NCBI GenBank assembly: GCA_963693285.1
Contig: OY848918.1
Location: 16,666,785-16,730,784 of the forward strand
Length of the DNA stretch: 64,000 nucleotides
From: Xestospongia muta
Lineage: Eukaryota > Porifera > Demospongiae > Haplosclerida > Petrosiidae
Reading direction: 5' to 3'
Positions 1-13,237 of this stretch are shown here, in pieces. The notes under the pieces were generated by a model, which saw only the letters and a program-made list of their open reading frames with translations, did no database searches and was not told the DNA's origin. Positions within the stretch are counted from its first letter, which is position 1. The number at the start of each line of letters is the position of its first letter. A program made the position numbers and the translations under genes.

Positions 1-57
1 CGATGCCAAGAATGCATTTTGGTGCATATAGAAGTGTATTTTTGTGTACCCACCTTA

Positions 58-2727
58 ACTGTTACATTATTCTCTTCATCATCAATTCATTATGAGTGTT
101 TTATTCTACAGGAAGGTATAATGCACTAGTGATACTACTGATTCTAAGAAAGTAGTAGTTCTTTTAAGATATATACAATTTATAAAGGTATTGTAATCCT
201 TTTATCTACTTCATTTATCTATGTGTATATTAGTACTTGTTACTATATGTATATTTGTGACCATAAATACAAAAATGGTACCTAATGTGTAAACAAATTT
301 TGAACAAACACTTCTATAAAATTATTGTTTATTTTGTATTTATCATTTCCAGTAAGACAATGTAATCATAAAGATCAATAATTGAGCTTGTTACCTACTG
401 AATTTGAATAACTTCCTATTCAAGATGGCTGCATAGTAACAATTTGTATGCAAGTACTTGTTTGAAATTTGTTTGCATGTAAGATACCTTTTTGATATCT
501 GTTGCTACATTTTTATAATCAATCCATAATTCTTTTATTTGTCTTTTTGTCCATTTTTTTGTTGTTAACACTTTTATCTATCCTTTTATATATTAGGTCC
601 AGTACTCAAGATACAACTCACAACATAATGAAGTACTCAATGTGACATTATGTGTAATAACCTGTTCATTTGTGATCAATACATACCTAAGTTATGATAA
701 ACTGGACTTTTTAAAATACATAAGAACCTACATGTACTTACAATACATTTATATATTTACATGTTCATGAAATGATATAGTAATAAAACAAAGTAAATGT
801 ATTATATGTACCATATATTATAATGACCAGTGTTCATAATGGAATCATAAGATTGATTGATGTCCTTGATGATTAAGAAATCATCCATAACTTCAGTCTT
901 GTGGTCTACTATGAAATAGAATCCCAGGAACCTTAGAATGTCATTTGGATAAAGGGTACTCTATCTGTGCAACTTTTTTTGATCTAACTAAAGCATTTGA
1001 CTCAGTTCCACATCAACCCTTCTTGATGTACTTTTTTCACTTGACATTATTCATCACCTTATGGTTTGGCTTCAAAGCTATCTCACACCTCAATCTCAGC
1101 AGGTTGTTGTTGATGGCTGTTCCTCTTCTAAGTCTACCGTCTTATCTGTTGTTCCTCAAGGCTTGAATCTTGGACCACTTCTCTTCATTTTGTATGTGAA
1201 TGACATATTCCAGTTACCTTTCTCCTCAATTTCATCCATCATCCTATATGCTGATGACATCCTCCTATCATGTCCCTTCAAATCATCCTATGAATTTTCA
1301 CTTGCACAATCTGACGTTAATATTCTTTCTTCCTGTGTCAAATCTAAACACCTAACTATTATAATCACTGAAAAACCAAATACATGTTCATTTCCAGGAA
1401 GTCTCCTACATCCTTTGCTACTCTTCCTTTTCTTTTCCTTGATGGATCACCTCTTGAATTAGTCTCTTCATTTAAGTACCTAGGTGTTACTCTAACCTCT
1501 AACCTCTCCTGGTCTACTCACATCAATGAAACCTGTTCTAAATGCTTGGCTACAACTATCGTCAATTTTACTATAATTCTTCTTCTGTTCTTATTAAATT
1601 GTATTTGACATTAATCCTCCCCATCCTTATGTACAGCTCCTTTGTATGGATCCATATTCCATTTCTAGTATCAACAAATTGGAAAAAAAAGTCAAAATTT
1701 TCCCCTAAAACTCTGCAGTCAAAATTGGACCTCTGATTATCCTCTACTTCTAAAACTCTTCAATCTTCCTTCTCTATTCTCCAGTAGAACAACATCCAAG
1801 CTTGTCCTTTTATACAAGTTCATCTTTAGTAAGCTCTACATTCCTGCTGGCTGTTTTTATTTCAAAACCAGTCCTCTTACAATTTATGTTGTTCCCACCC
1901 TTTAAACTTGAATCTGCCCTTCTCCAGATCTTCTACTATCCTCAACTTCTTCCTTACCAGTCCTTTCTCCCTGTGGAATTTCCTTCCCTCATCATTCAAA
2001 GATCTCAACTCTGCAGTTCAAGCAAAATATTTCTTATTTACTTTAAAATTATCAGGAATATAGCAAACATATTGTTCATATTTATCATTCATTCACCTGT
2101 TAATATCATCACTTATCATAAATCCTTCACCTCCTGTTTTATTTTATTCTATTGTTTTTGATGATCTTTATATTAGCTTTGCTATTGATTGTCTCTTGTG
2201 TTTTAATTAAAAAAATAGCTTGTCCTGATAAAGAAGAGTTAGATCATCTCAAGGAGAATAATACAGTTGATGATATAGCTGTGTTGTTATGTTTTGTAGC
2301 TATGACAACGTGAAGGTTTTTGAGTTGGTAGTGAGATGAATTAAAGTATCTATTGTCATTATCCCAAGACTAGATATCACTCGTTGTAGTTAGTTCAATG
2401 ACATTATTAGTATAAGTACTAGACTAATGTAGATACATATAGAATTGTGTAATAACATTTGTAAACAATCAGAAGCCCTGTTTACATAGTACATATATAG
2501 TACATGAGTTTGTAAACCTAATGGTACAATTGAGTGTAAACTGGTTTTCAAATTTGTTAACTTGGCATACAGACTGTGTAAACTAGTTGAAAATAGAGTA
2601 AATTACAATCCTTATACACTAGTATTGTTAATAACATATAAACAGTCCTTTCAATTGAGAGAGTACATGATTGCTTCTTTGTTTTAGACAAGCCTTTGGA
2701 ACAAGTTTATGATAACCTGTAACAAAA
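58..2727. repeat. Segmental duplication copy 1 (partner 46672-47893)
   Basis: Positions about 58-941 and 2218-2727 align with 46672-47893 in the same orientation, at roughly 85-90 percent identity by eye with small indels. Shared landmarks include 'atgaagtactcaatg' (near 630 and 46990) and 'acaagtttatgataacctgt' (near 2701 and 47868). Copy 1 is interrupted by a retrotransposon fragment at 942-2217 that copy 2 lacks. Copy 2 lies 5' of the ankyrin-Roc-COR-Death gene, so copy 1 may mark the 5' flank of another family member left of the window (inference). Confidence 0.85.
942..2217 (+). mobile_element. 5'-truncated non-LTR (LINE-type) retrotransposon fragment
   Basis: Broken reverse-transcriptase reading frames lie on the plus strand. 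The RT block with 'LTKAFDSVPH' is near 985-1015. 'PQGLNLGPLLFILYVNDI' lies near 1160-1210, and the catalytic motif 'LYADDILL' near 1240-1265. 'FKYLGVTLTSNLSWSTHI' follows at about 1470-1530. The blocks are in different frames and contain stops, so the copy is dead. The 3' end is A-rich (near 2205-2217). The borders come from comparison with the uninterrupted duplicate at about 47345. The endonuclease and 5' part are missing, as expected of 5' truncation. The exact clade (Jockey, CR1 or similar) cannot be fixed from this piece. Confidence 0.85.
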
Positions 2728-4268
2728 TAGTGACCTTTATATTATAAAGTATATTGCAATAACTATTTACAAAAGTTATAGATTGCCTTTAAATGAAATC
2801 AGTACCATTGTTAGTAATAACAACAAGAGGTTCTTTCATATGAAAATAAGTACATGTAATTATATAATAGTAATGAGTGTAATATAATGATTATCAATAA
2901 ACTGATGTACACTAATAGGGAGTTGTAAAATTGTGACATGTAGAGAAAGAAGTGGGTGTGACATTAAACAATTGACATATGTCTTATTATTAGCAAGTAG
3001 ATGAATGATAAATAGATTTGTTTAATTTAATTGTCTTTTTCTGTGTGTGCCATAGATTTGTTGTCAGTCAATTTGGAACATTTGGCAGCAATGTGGATAA
3101 TTATTGAACTCAACTTCTTGTAATACTCCCTTTTTCATTCTTTATTGAAGTTCTTACCTGTTTTCTTGAGCTTTAGTTTACTTGTACTGAAAAAGTAACA
3201 TGTTATATTAACATAAATTGTTACAGCAGTAAACTCTCAGTTTGCATGTTTTGCTTTTACAGGACACTATCATAACTGGAAAGAGTTATATGATTGAATC
3301 ATGCATCTAGATCAGCAATGACTTTCATTGATGATTATTTCATTGAAAATGATGGTTTTTTGGTACAAATATGTATCGACTGGAAGGTATATATAAAACA
3401 CTAATTGAAGAGAAATTAACATATTAAAATAAACAATACAAATTCAATTATACAATAAATATTATATTTATCACAACATTAAGAAAACATATAACACTTA
3501 TGAAATAATAGTACTTTGAACAATAATGTCCAGTTATCCATCACCATTATAATATGAGAACAAAATGTGTATTTATTACAAAGTGAAGATAGCATTACAA
3601 GAAAATAAGAATGAGAATGAGATATTGGATAAACATGTAGATGGTTGTTAATACCTACTATATAACAATGCTTAGAGTATGTACATGAGACAGAGTAGAA
3701 ATTGAACTGTTGGGATGTGTAATAAATAATATTTATTTACTTACAGGGTCCACATTTCAAATCTTCAAATGAAAGGAGCTTTTCCCTGCAGGTACATAAA
3801 AAGAAGGATTTTGTATCTTTTTGCAACTGAATGTGGTACATTTTTAAAACAATTACTAATTTGTGTAGCTCTCTTAAATTATGAATTCTTTGCTTCCATT
3901 CTCATATACCAGCTAGAAAACAATGGTCCTACTATGCATGTCATGAAAATAATACTTATAATCATGCTTAGAAATGCTTGTGAGATTAATAATAATACAG
4001 ATAACTATACAGTGAATACAGCCAATATGGTCATTCATAAAACTGTTCTGGGCCTCCCTTTGGAAGTTATGGTCTCTTACCTCTGGTACATAGAGTTACT
4101 AACTGTGTAAGTAATCGAGGGAAGTGGATCATTTAGTAAAATTGTGCTGTGAAAGATACTACCAGATAGCATACTTTGAAGTTAGAATGATATTGATCAA
4201 TTAGAACTTTCAAATAACTAGCAACGTCTAGAGACATTACTATTGATGTAGAAATTCTCAAGGCTTCC
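2728..4268. other. Intergenic, no gene recognised
   Basis: AT-rich sequence without recognisable domains or paired splice borders. An open frame at 3769-4110 on the plus strand resembles no family I know and has no coding-like composition. Confidence 0.5.
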
Positions 4269-4317
4269 AAGAGTAGTATAAACAGTCCCACATTGTGGGA
4301 CTGTTTATACTACTCTT
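4269..4317. repeat. Perfect 24-bp inverted repeat with 1-nt spacer
   Basis: Left arm 4269-4292 and right arm 4294-4317 are exact reverse complements around one T. A second small palindrome, 'ttgtgggacccacaa', follows at about 4329-4343. The two share the motif 'tgtggga', so this looks like one structured repeat. It could be a cruciform, a transcribed hairpin or the end of an unknown mobile element. Confidence 0.9.
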
Positions 4318-4349
4318 AGGTCGTGGGTTGTGGGACCCACAAGGGGTTG

Positions 4350-7300
4350 TCTTCTGGAACTTTGTCACTATTTTGAAAGGGTTAAAATAGCAACGTTCCA
4401 CATTTCAATCACTAATATAAGTAAACAAAAGTAGACACATCAATTTAACCCCTTTAGGTCAAACAATGCGCGTATATACGTCATTAGTGTTTCTTCGAAG
4501 CAAAAAATGAGTTACATAGTTGAATGGCAGCTACTATAGCTGCCTTGTTGTTTTAAAGGATATTTTCCTATTATATGTAGGTTGCTTCAATTCTTTTAAA
4601 AGTAATACCTGATATATTGACAAATCCCAAACCAGTAGTTGAAGAGGAATTTCCACGTTTTAGACATTTAATTGATGCTTTTCCATCAGTGAGTCCTGTT
4701 AATTTAATATTATTGACTTTTTCAGTAAGACAAAAAAGATCATATTGTACAATACATAGTTCCTCTGTGTCAAATTAAGAACCAAGTTATTTGGTATTAA
4801 TATATTACCACTACATAACCAGTACCACAGTTGATCACTTGTATTGATTTGACAATATGTGAAGAAAGTTATTCAGTAATGGTAAGTGTTGAAAAAACAA
4901 TTACAAATAATACTGGACTATGTGATTATGTCATCTCTATAAATCCTGTAAGGACTATAATATAATATTTTAAACTATAGCTGTATAACAATCATACTTA
5001 TATAAGTGATGATAGAATTACAACAAAGCAGTATCCAAACATCTACAGTTCCTAAGTTTACATTAGCTGTTTATTCAATATTACTATCTACAGACTATAC
5101 TTTCTTCAGCTGTAATCGTCTTGACAAGCACAGTAGTTAATTAATAAACAACAATCAATTATATTTTCTTGTTGCACTAAAGATAAATTATATCAATTAA
5201 TTTAACTTTTCAAGTCACATAACTAATACTATGTGTATGGCTGTATATTAACATTTTTGCTCTTTATATTGAATGACTTTGTATTGTGGTATACTGTAAC
5301 TAATAAACAAATCTCTATAAAGACCAATTAATCATGTTATTGAAAATGTACAAAGTGTGTGAAACAGTTTTTGTACACATATTGGGTTCATGCTGAAGTA
5401 GGTGTGTCCTATGGGAGTCATAGTAGATAAAAACAATGATTGGACCATTTAATTTAAATTTTCTTTATATAAGTACTATGGTCCATGTTATTAATGTTTA
5501 GAGATAAATACTATAAGGACTATAGATCAATCCTGTATGATATGTTCATGTTCTGACATTGACAGTTTTATATATCTCAAAACAATCAAGATGCCATTTC
5601 ATGGCATATTTTGTTTACTGTAGCTTACAAATTTGTCAATTTGTTTATAACATGTATTTAAATATGAATAAAAACATACAACAGATGGAATATTTTCATA
5701 TTCTAGTACTGATTTAGTTCATGATAACCTGTATTGATAATTTTGACTTCACCTCAATATTGGTTGTTAAGTAATTTATATTTGTGTTGATAATCATGAA
5801 ATCTTCATGACCACTTAAGTCTCAATGTATGCACTACAAATACATAATAGTTTTACTGTTTAGGTTCCAATTATGGGTAAGTATAAATGTATATACCCAG
5901 AAATAGAATACTGTAATACTATATATTATGATTATGATACTGCTATTAATGATCTGGAACATTGCTAATTTAATTTGTAAACAATAAAAAGATTTTGTCT
6001 CATTTCATCATTTTCATCTGATCAAATATTGATAACTATACTACCATAATGTGGCTTGCCTCCTTTTATACTTGCATTTACATTAATTTTCTACCCAAAA
6101 TTGACTTAAAATTACACAAAGTAATAATAGAATAAGTATGTTCTTTATATCTACTATATGTGACTTGATTTAATCTTGAAGTGCTATCAAAGCTTGTCTC
6201 ATTTCATCATCTTTACTTGAAGGGATAACTATACAACAGCAGTTAATGGTTCTTGGAAAATCAAGAGAGATGAATAAAGAGAAATGGTCATCCATTTGTA
6301 CCCATCCATTTGTACCCAGGTTTTTACTAAACAACAGTTGCCCTGTCAAATGTATATTGCTGTTAAAGACTGTAATTGTTAGGGATTGTTGTCATGAAAC
6401 TTGTTATTTCCTCTAATTGTAACATTTTTTCAATTACTAAAACTCAAGCATGAAGTAGTTGTATACAATACATGACTGTGAGTAGTCATATAATTACTTC
6501 TTTGTGGTACAGTGTCTTCGAGAATCATGGAGATGTTGTGCTTGGATTTGTCCATGACATAGACATAAAGGCATGGCCCTTACTTGCTTACAATGCTCAT
6601 TATAAATGTTACATATTTAAACAAGATTTATGTTCATTTCATTAATTTATTGCACTGTTCAAAAATGACTAAATAAAACTTCCTCCATTTTTAAGAGAGT
6701 CATATTCAATAACAGAATATTTAGTGTCTTCATAGACTATTAATTTCTCATTAGTATAAGTCTTAGTAGTGTTGATAAATAAGTTTTAGTCTCAATACAT
6801 TTTCATCAAATATACGACATTATTGAAATGTCTGCATTATTGAGAATACCATCGACTCACAGATGAATAATAACAGTTCAATTTTATATTAACTCTTATC
6901 TGTGTTATGGAAAAATTGCTCATTAAGGGCGTGGTACGTGACAAAATTTGATTGTAGTGTCATTGTGGCTTCTATTTGTAGTAGAACTACTTCTAATTAT
7001 AGTAGAAGTCCCAAGATAGCCTATTGTGCTCAGCCACGAGACATTGTGGGCATAAGAGATGCATATGCAGGAAGGTAGTATGCTTCTATTACATATCTGT
7101 TCAATACTATGTTATCAGTAATTTGTTTATTTACATACCATCATAATTATTACTACCACATATGTTGTATGTCATATTATAATTAGTAGTGTCACTATTA
7201 TTACTGCCAGTATATGTATAGTAATAACAGATCATGTACATGACACTAATAGTCTACATTTCTTTGTAGTGAAGACACATGAAAGTCATATTAGAGTCTA

Positions 7301-9000
7301 TGTTTATAAAACTCAATATATTAATAGTAATTTCTTATTTATTCTTAATAAGGAAGCTTAGAACAGGATTATTTCACTATACTGTGAGCACTAAAATGAA
7401 TTAACGTTATCACTATAAGTTTGAGACTTTTGTTTTTTTCACAAAATGCTCTACATTGTGTCACTCAACACTAATAATTATTATGATATTACAATTTAGT
7501 GACACTTTATAACTTGTACATTAGTGTTCATAGATCTATTTTAATTGTTTGTATCTGTGAATTGCTTTGACATATCACACAATCCTTACACATACTTGTA
7601 CTAAATAGTGTACTTGCATCTATGTAAATATGACTACTTTGTATCCTTTATACTATTGACATATATCATTTACAGTAATTAATCCTTGTATGTTTAATTT
7701 CTGACAAACATGACAAATAAGGAGTTTATTTACTGTTATAAGAAGCATATTGATTGCATATGTGATCTACTAATATTGTATTAACATTTTCTATATAACA
7801 GGTCCTGTTAACAGTTACAGTGATAACTCAATGAAACATAACTATGTAGACAAATCCATTCTTAATAGTAATCAGAATTGTCTACATAGTTATGATCTTT
7901 CAATATTGTCAAAATATAACCAGTTCTTTTTTATATGTACTTAACACATAATATACAAGGAGCAGACAGACAGTTAAAAATTGCAATTATATTCATTACA
8001 ATTATTTTAGTTACACTATATTGATATTTAAGGCATTGAAACAGAAATGAAATTGAAGGTAATACAATAAAATTCTGTCTCACATATCAAGTAATGAGTT
8101 TATTTCAGGTTACAAAGAGAAATTCAATTTTTTGTGTGACTAATTAAAGCTTCAATGTAACTAAAGCATTGTCTATAAGTAGCACAACAATAGCTACCAA
8201 CTAAGGAGTTCTGTAGAATCCAAACCTTATATGGCAATATTTACATCATTGAAAGAATATATTAGGATGATTTTTTCAGTTAAAAAATTTATAGCAATAA
8301 TTATAAAGTATAGAATACTTTGTTGAATTGCTATATGCAACATATGATGACAAGATCATATCATGTGTTCTCTATGAATTTACTATCTCAATTTATTATG
8401 TCAAAACCAGTCCATATGAAAACATTGTTTTATTAAGTGGACATTAAAAGTGATGACTCTTTGCTACTATCACTAATAAATCATAAATATCATACATTAC
8501 ACATAATAGAAAAAAGCTTTCAATAATTCTAAACCAGTAAGCACTGTGTGTATCATGGAAATTCATTCTGACTACACTATTTGTCCTTATAAAACATTTT
8601 TTCATTATTCATGGAGTCCAATACTTCATTCTTCCAATACTGATGGACTTATATATACTTAACATGACATTTAATAATTTTTTTCAAATTCCTAAGATTG
8701 ATGTATAATAATGCTTGCTATAGTTAGTGCTTACTTTTGTACTTAATTATTGTAGTACAATTTAATGAGAGTAGTACAATGTTCATTACACAAGAGTTGT
8801 AGTCTTCATGTAGATATTATGTAACAGACAAACACAAACATAATAACATTGAAATATAAAGACTTGACAATATCAACCACTAAACATATAAAATAAATCA
8901 AGTAATTTGTTTTATAAGATCCTCATAACTTAACTTTGTACTAAATTATAATCATAATATGAGGTACTAATAAGTTTAAATTACAATATTTAACACTAAC
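4350..9000. other. Intergenic or intronic, no gene recognised
   Basis: AT-rich DNA. If the ankyrin exons at 9.0 and 12.2 kb belong to a gene continuing leftwards, this is intron of that gene. Apart from the inverted repeat at 7838-7893 and a segment near 7880-8210 that resembles 10819-11230, I see nothing to annotate. Confidence 0.4.
7838..7893. repeat. Inverted repeat, 16-bp arms, 24-nt loop
   Basis: 'ataactatgtagacaa' at 7838-7853 pairs exactly with its reverse complement at 7878-7893. DNA to the right resembles 11090-11230 (shared 'agacagacagt' and 'ttcaatgtaact' blocks), so the hairpin sits in a locally duplicated repeat. Confidence 0.8.
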
Positions 9001-9090
9001 CTGATCTAGTGCACATATATTGGACTTACTTTTAACTACCATTTCTGCTATTTCAACATTAGATGCCCAGTGTAATGCTGTGTTTCCAAA
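9001..9090 (-). CDS. Ankyrin-repeat exon of a family member (fragment)
   Basis: On the minus strand an acceptor 'ccttgtcag' precedes a 90-bp phase-0 exon, followed by the donor 'gttagt'. It encodes 30 residues starting 'FGNTALHWASNVEIAEM' and ending 'ICALDQ', a clear ankyrin repeat (TALHWA helix-turn core). It is the same kind of exon as the single-repeat exons of the gene at 21879-45261. The partner exon at 12127-12219 lies upstream on this strand. No Roc or COR exon of this copy is visible further left, so the gene either continues outside the window or is a remnant. Confidence 0.7.
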
Positions 9091-10119
9091 CTGACAAGGA
9101 AGAAATATAAAGTTAATACTAGATAACTAACAGTATATTGTACATTGTACATAAACAAGTACTATCATAACATGTGGTCAATATCAGTGGAGGTTCATGT
9201 TGTTTATTCTCTCTCTTATGACTATTATTAGTAGCTCATATCATGTCATGTCAATGTAGTACATTCAACAAACAAAACTAACCTATTCAGGAAAGACTAC
9301 TAATACATGTGTAAATGTAAGGTAAAACAAGCCTGAATTAATGATGAGAAAACTTCTTACAAATATACAAATTTTGGTATTAATTTGATGTCAGTTATAA
9401 ATATCATAATATGACATGTTACTACATGTATGCTATGTACCAGTACTATACACAAACAAATGATTTTATACAATCTGTTAATAATTTATTTGAAACACAC
9501 TTTGTTGTGGTCAACCACAGTTGATAAATATTCATAAACAATAATGGGTGATTTACCATTATTAATAACTCATTAGGAAACTCCTATGATGAGGTGAGAT
9601 ATAGACATGGTTGTGACATATATTTGGATCATGGTTTTATTTAGTCATACATAGTCTTCTTCCTGAGGCTGTCACATTACACAAGTGAATACATTGACTT
9701 AACTATTTTATAGTTGATTTTGATTTTGTTGTAAATAGCAATAATGAGACAAAAATTAGTAAACACTACTCTATATTAATTTATAATACACTATTGTTGA
9801 CAAGATTTTACTGATAATAATTGTGTAAATTGAAATAGGTAACCACTCAACAGATGCACTACACATCCTTGTTACTAAAGTACATAAGAAGGAAATATAC
9901 TACATTGCATATAGAAGCTGGCTATCGTCTAAGTATAACTTGTTGTGTGTATAATTACACTCTGTCCTCATGTATTATATGCAGTGCAATGATGAATTAT
10001 TGGTCTAATCAACTAATCAATTTTTACAATGATTATTTAATAACCTTAGTTTCCTTTTGTCATAATAAAACAGGTTACATTTGTACTGAGTCTGTTATAT
10101 GAAAAATCAATATCTCAAT

Positions 10120-11330
10120 GATAGTATACACTACTGAAATAATCACAATACTACTTAATATTACATCTATAAACATCATATGCACATTGATGTACAAGAC
10201 TCACTGTGAAAATATAGGTACAATGTCTAATATAACAACTTGATATGTAACTGAACTATACTGATTACAAGAAAATGAGAATGAAGTGTATATAACATAA
10301 GTATTATACTTCAGTAAACATTAAATCAGCAATTACTGTCAATACAAATCATCGTATTATTATTGCAATGAACAGGCATTGTTTTAGAACGTTGGAATTT
10401 TGAAGGAATACTTAGTTGAAAGCTATTGTTTTGGTGATTATTGACAATGCCTTCAGTTAAGTATAGTGTGACACAATGGAATAATTGGATTATTTTAGAA
10501 GTAACTCTTTTAAAAAGACAATGCTTTAATGACCACTTTTGTTGATTCTTAATAAGAAAGCTAAACAATTTGTACACTGTTGTTTGAAATAATTAACATA
10601 AAAGTATTCCTGTTAACTTCTTCTATATTTAAAGACCTATATGATGTTGTTCAACAATATCAATTACTATTATATTTTAAATTAGTGACACTTTGCTGAT
10701 ATCTACAACATAAAAAGATATAGATTTTAACATCAAATGTTAACCTCTGAAACACTTAGTAATTAATTAGTTTATCAATTTTTATATAGATCACATTGAT
10801 TGTGCACATGATTAACTGAAGCTTCAATGTAACTGAAGACATTATCAATAAACAACACACCAATAGCTTTCAACTAAGCATTCCTTCGAAATTTCTAATC
10901 TTTAAAAAACAATGCCTGCTTATTAAAATAAAATTATGATGTTATTTTCAGGTAACTATTTCCATATACCTAAAAGTAATGCTTAAACAACTGCTAGTCA
11001 TTTAGTACCACTAAACAATAGAAGATTAATGTCATATTAACATCCTCCATGTTACATGTATTATTCAAAGTTAATTTGTATATAGATAGCTTAATGAAAT
11101 GTAGCAACATAGACAAATATTCTTTGAATACTAATCATTAATGACTATATAGTTGTGTGACCTTTCAGTACTGTCAATGTAACCAGCTTTTGTTACATGT
11201 ACTAACATATCATGTACAAGAAGACAGACAGTCTAGACTTTTCTAGTAAATATAACAAAACTTTAATATTTTGTTTAGTGACACATATTTTCTTGTAACA
11301 GTACATATATGAACATCATGCAATACTTGA
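10120..11330. repeat. Duplicated intron segment (partner about 38040-38600)
   Basis: Blocks such as 'acaatgtctaatata' (near 10220 and 38087), 'cagtaaacattaaatca' with 'actgtcaatac' (near 10313 and 38179), and 'atgtactaacatatcatgta' (near 11199 and 38469) occur in the same order and orientation in both places. Both lie between ankyrin exons on the minus strand, so the introns were duplicated together with the exons. Confidence 0.75.
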
Positions 11331-12126
11331 AGTATAAGTAGAGATATTTTCATGTATGTTATAATCTATTATATAAAGTATTAGTATGGATATAGCACTC
11401 CATTAAGTACAGTCATAACAGTAATGTTGAGTCATGCAGTATAGTGAATTGATATATCCAAGGCACTGACATTGCATCATATCCAATACTAGTATACTTC
11501 TATTTTATTTGTCATGCAGTACTGATATGTTGTCATTGATACGACTGCACTGCTATTTCCAATGCTTAAAACATTTACAAATATATAAAATAATTTCCAA
11601 ATCTCTCTGTGTCTTCATCAAGTGACTCTTATTAGCCAAACCACATAACAAATCACATAACCACTGTTCTGTGTTCTTTTTAAATGAAATATATTACACG
11701 AGGGGTGTGGTTGAAATGATTATAAAGCACATGGCTATACCTTGTGCTGCATAAACATTTCAATCACACCCTTCATATGATATATTCTATATAACATGGG
11801 TATTCAAAATAATTTAAAACATACTGACCTGACAACACTATTGAACATCATAATAATGAATATATATACTACATTCATTCGGCTATTAGATCAGTTATTA
11901 GCAGAATTTTTCACCAAATTACATGACATAATACATGATATAAAATATCTTATTTGCTCATAGAGGTGAAATAGTGTCACTGTATTTAGAATACCATTCA
12001 AAAATATTAATACTATCAGATGACAATATTACACATAAATATATACAGTTTACATGTATACATATACATATACAATGTATACATATATACATTGCAGCAA
12101 TATTGTTGCTATATATGAACAATCAC

Positions 12127-12219
12127 CACGTTAGTGGAATTGTAATTTGCATTATGTCGTAATAAAAACAACACCACCTCTGTCTGTCCATTTGCAGATC
12201 CAGTAATCAGTGGTGTATT
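12127..12219 (-). CDS. Ankyrin-repeat exon of a family member (fragment)
   Basis: On the minus strand the acceptor 'agttgcag' precedes a 93-bp phase-0 exon and a donor 'gtgatt' follows. The 31 codons begin 'NTPLITGSANGQTEVVLF' and continue 'LLRHNANYNSTNV'. The sequence fits an ankyrin repeat (TPL..., A-N-G...TEVV..LL...A), although the consensus LH is LI here. It would join in frame to the exon at 9001-9090. The donor (gtgatt) is weak, so the end could be three bases off. Confidence 0.65.
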
Positions 12220-13111
12220 CTGCAACTATATAAGAGTAGATGATAATTTTTAATGTTTACAAAAGATGATAGTTTCAAGAAAGTACTTCCTCTCTCTCTT
12301 TCTCTCTTCCTCCATTCATTTCTCTTCATTGTCTTACTTTCTTATTCAGATACTTTTACAGTAAGAACTTTCTTCAGCTTCATTTTATTTTAGCGTCTAT
12401 GTTTAAAACTTATAATAATGGTGTTTCTAATTTTTGATGTAGCAATATATATTTTTTTTCAGACTAATTCAGCACCTATGAAAATTGCAACATTGAGTTG
12501 TTGTGAAAAAAAGATTAAATTAGTGTCTCTTTAATAAATATATGTAATTTAATTGGCTCTTTGTTGTTGGTTTTTTTACTAACACTTATTTTGTCACATT
12601 GACAGTATTGCTATTCCATTGACATCCTATCTCATGGTATGACAATAATGTTGTTTCACTGATATCCCTGCTCATGAATGTGGCTGTTACAAATATGTAT
12701 GAGGTTGTCCATTTATAACTAATTGTAATAGAATTAGAATACACAAATTTATATTATAAATATTATTATGAAAGCCATCAATATGACATATAATTACAGT
12801 GATATTCGATGGCTTCCATAATTAACTGTATAAATTGGTGTACTATCTTAAACTCTACATGTTTCTAGTAATCATGTAATTGTAGTGAACTAAAACCTTT
12901 GGAATTTTATGATAATGTAAAAATTTATAATTTCTCCAATAAGTAGTTGTTGTTGAATGACAGAACAGTCAACTGAAGAGAAATCAAACTTGATCAAGCT
13001 AGAAAATCTAGTCACTCTTATCTTTGGTCACTGATCTAACATAACAATTGACTAAACAAATATTACACAAAACGTAATCTGGTAAGTATTTGACAAGTTT
13101 TAAATGTCAAC

Positions 13112-13237
13112 TGAACTGCTTGCGTATTTTAATTTTTTGACGAATATCAAGAGCAAGAACTCTCTTTTGAAGAGGTCCTTCTACGATATCAAGAACATTA
13201 TCCCATGAAGCAGGAGTTAGTTCATTATCTGTCATAG
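13112..13237 (-). pseudogene. Death-domain C-terminal remnant
   Basis: On the minus strand an open frame starts 'MTDNELTPASWDNVLDIVEG' and continues 'PLQKRVLALDIRQKIKIRKQ'. It matches the C-terminal half of the Death domain at 21879-22222 ('[19 protein letters not shown]...[11 protein letters not shown]'). The N-terminal helices are missing and the frame is closed by stops just upstream, so it is a fragment. It shows that another ankyrin-Roc-COR-Death gene or gene end once lay here. Confidence 0.65.

Noticed and set aside
945..2161. Five overlapping plus-strand open frames as separate genes
   Set aside because: They are frameshifted pieces of one dead reverse-transcriptase gene.
3769..4110. 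113-codon plus-strand frame as a gene
   Set aside because: No recognisable domain, hydrophobic AT-driven composition, and no splice or homology context.
10326..10577. 83-codon minus-strand frame as an exon between ankyrin exons
   Set aside because: No ankyrin pattern, no convincing borders, and it lies in the duplicated intron segment.
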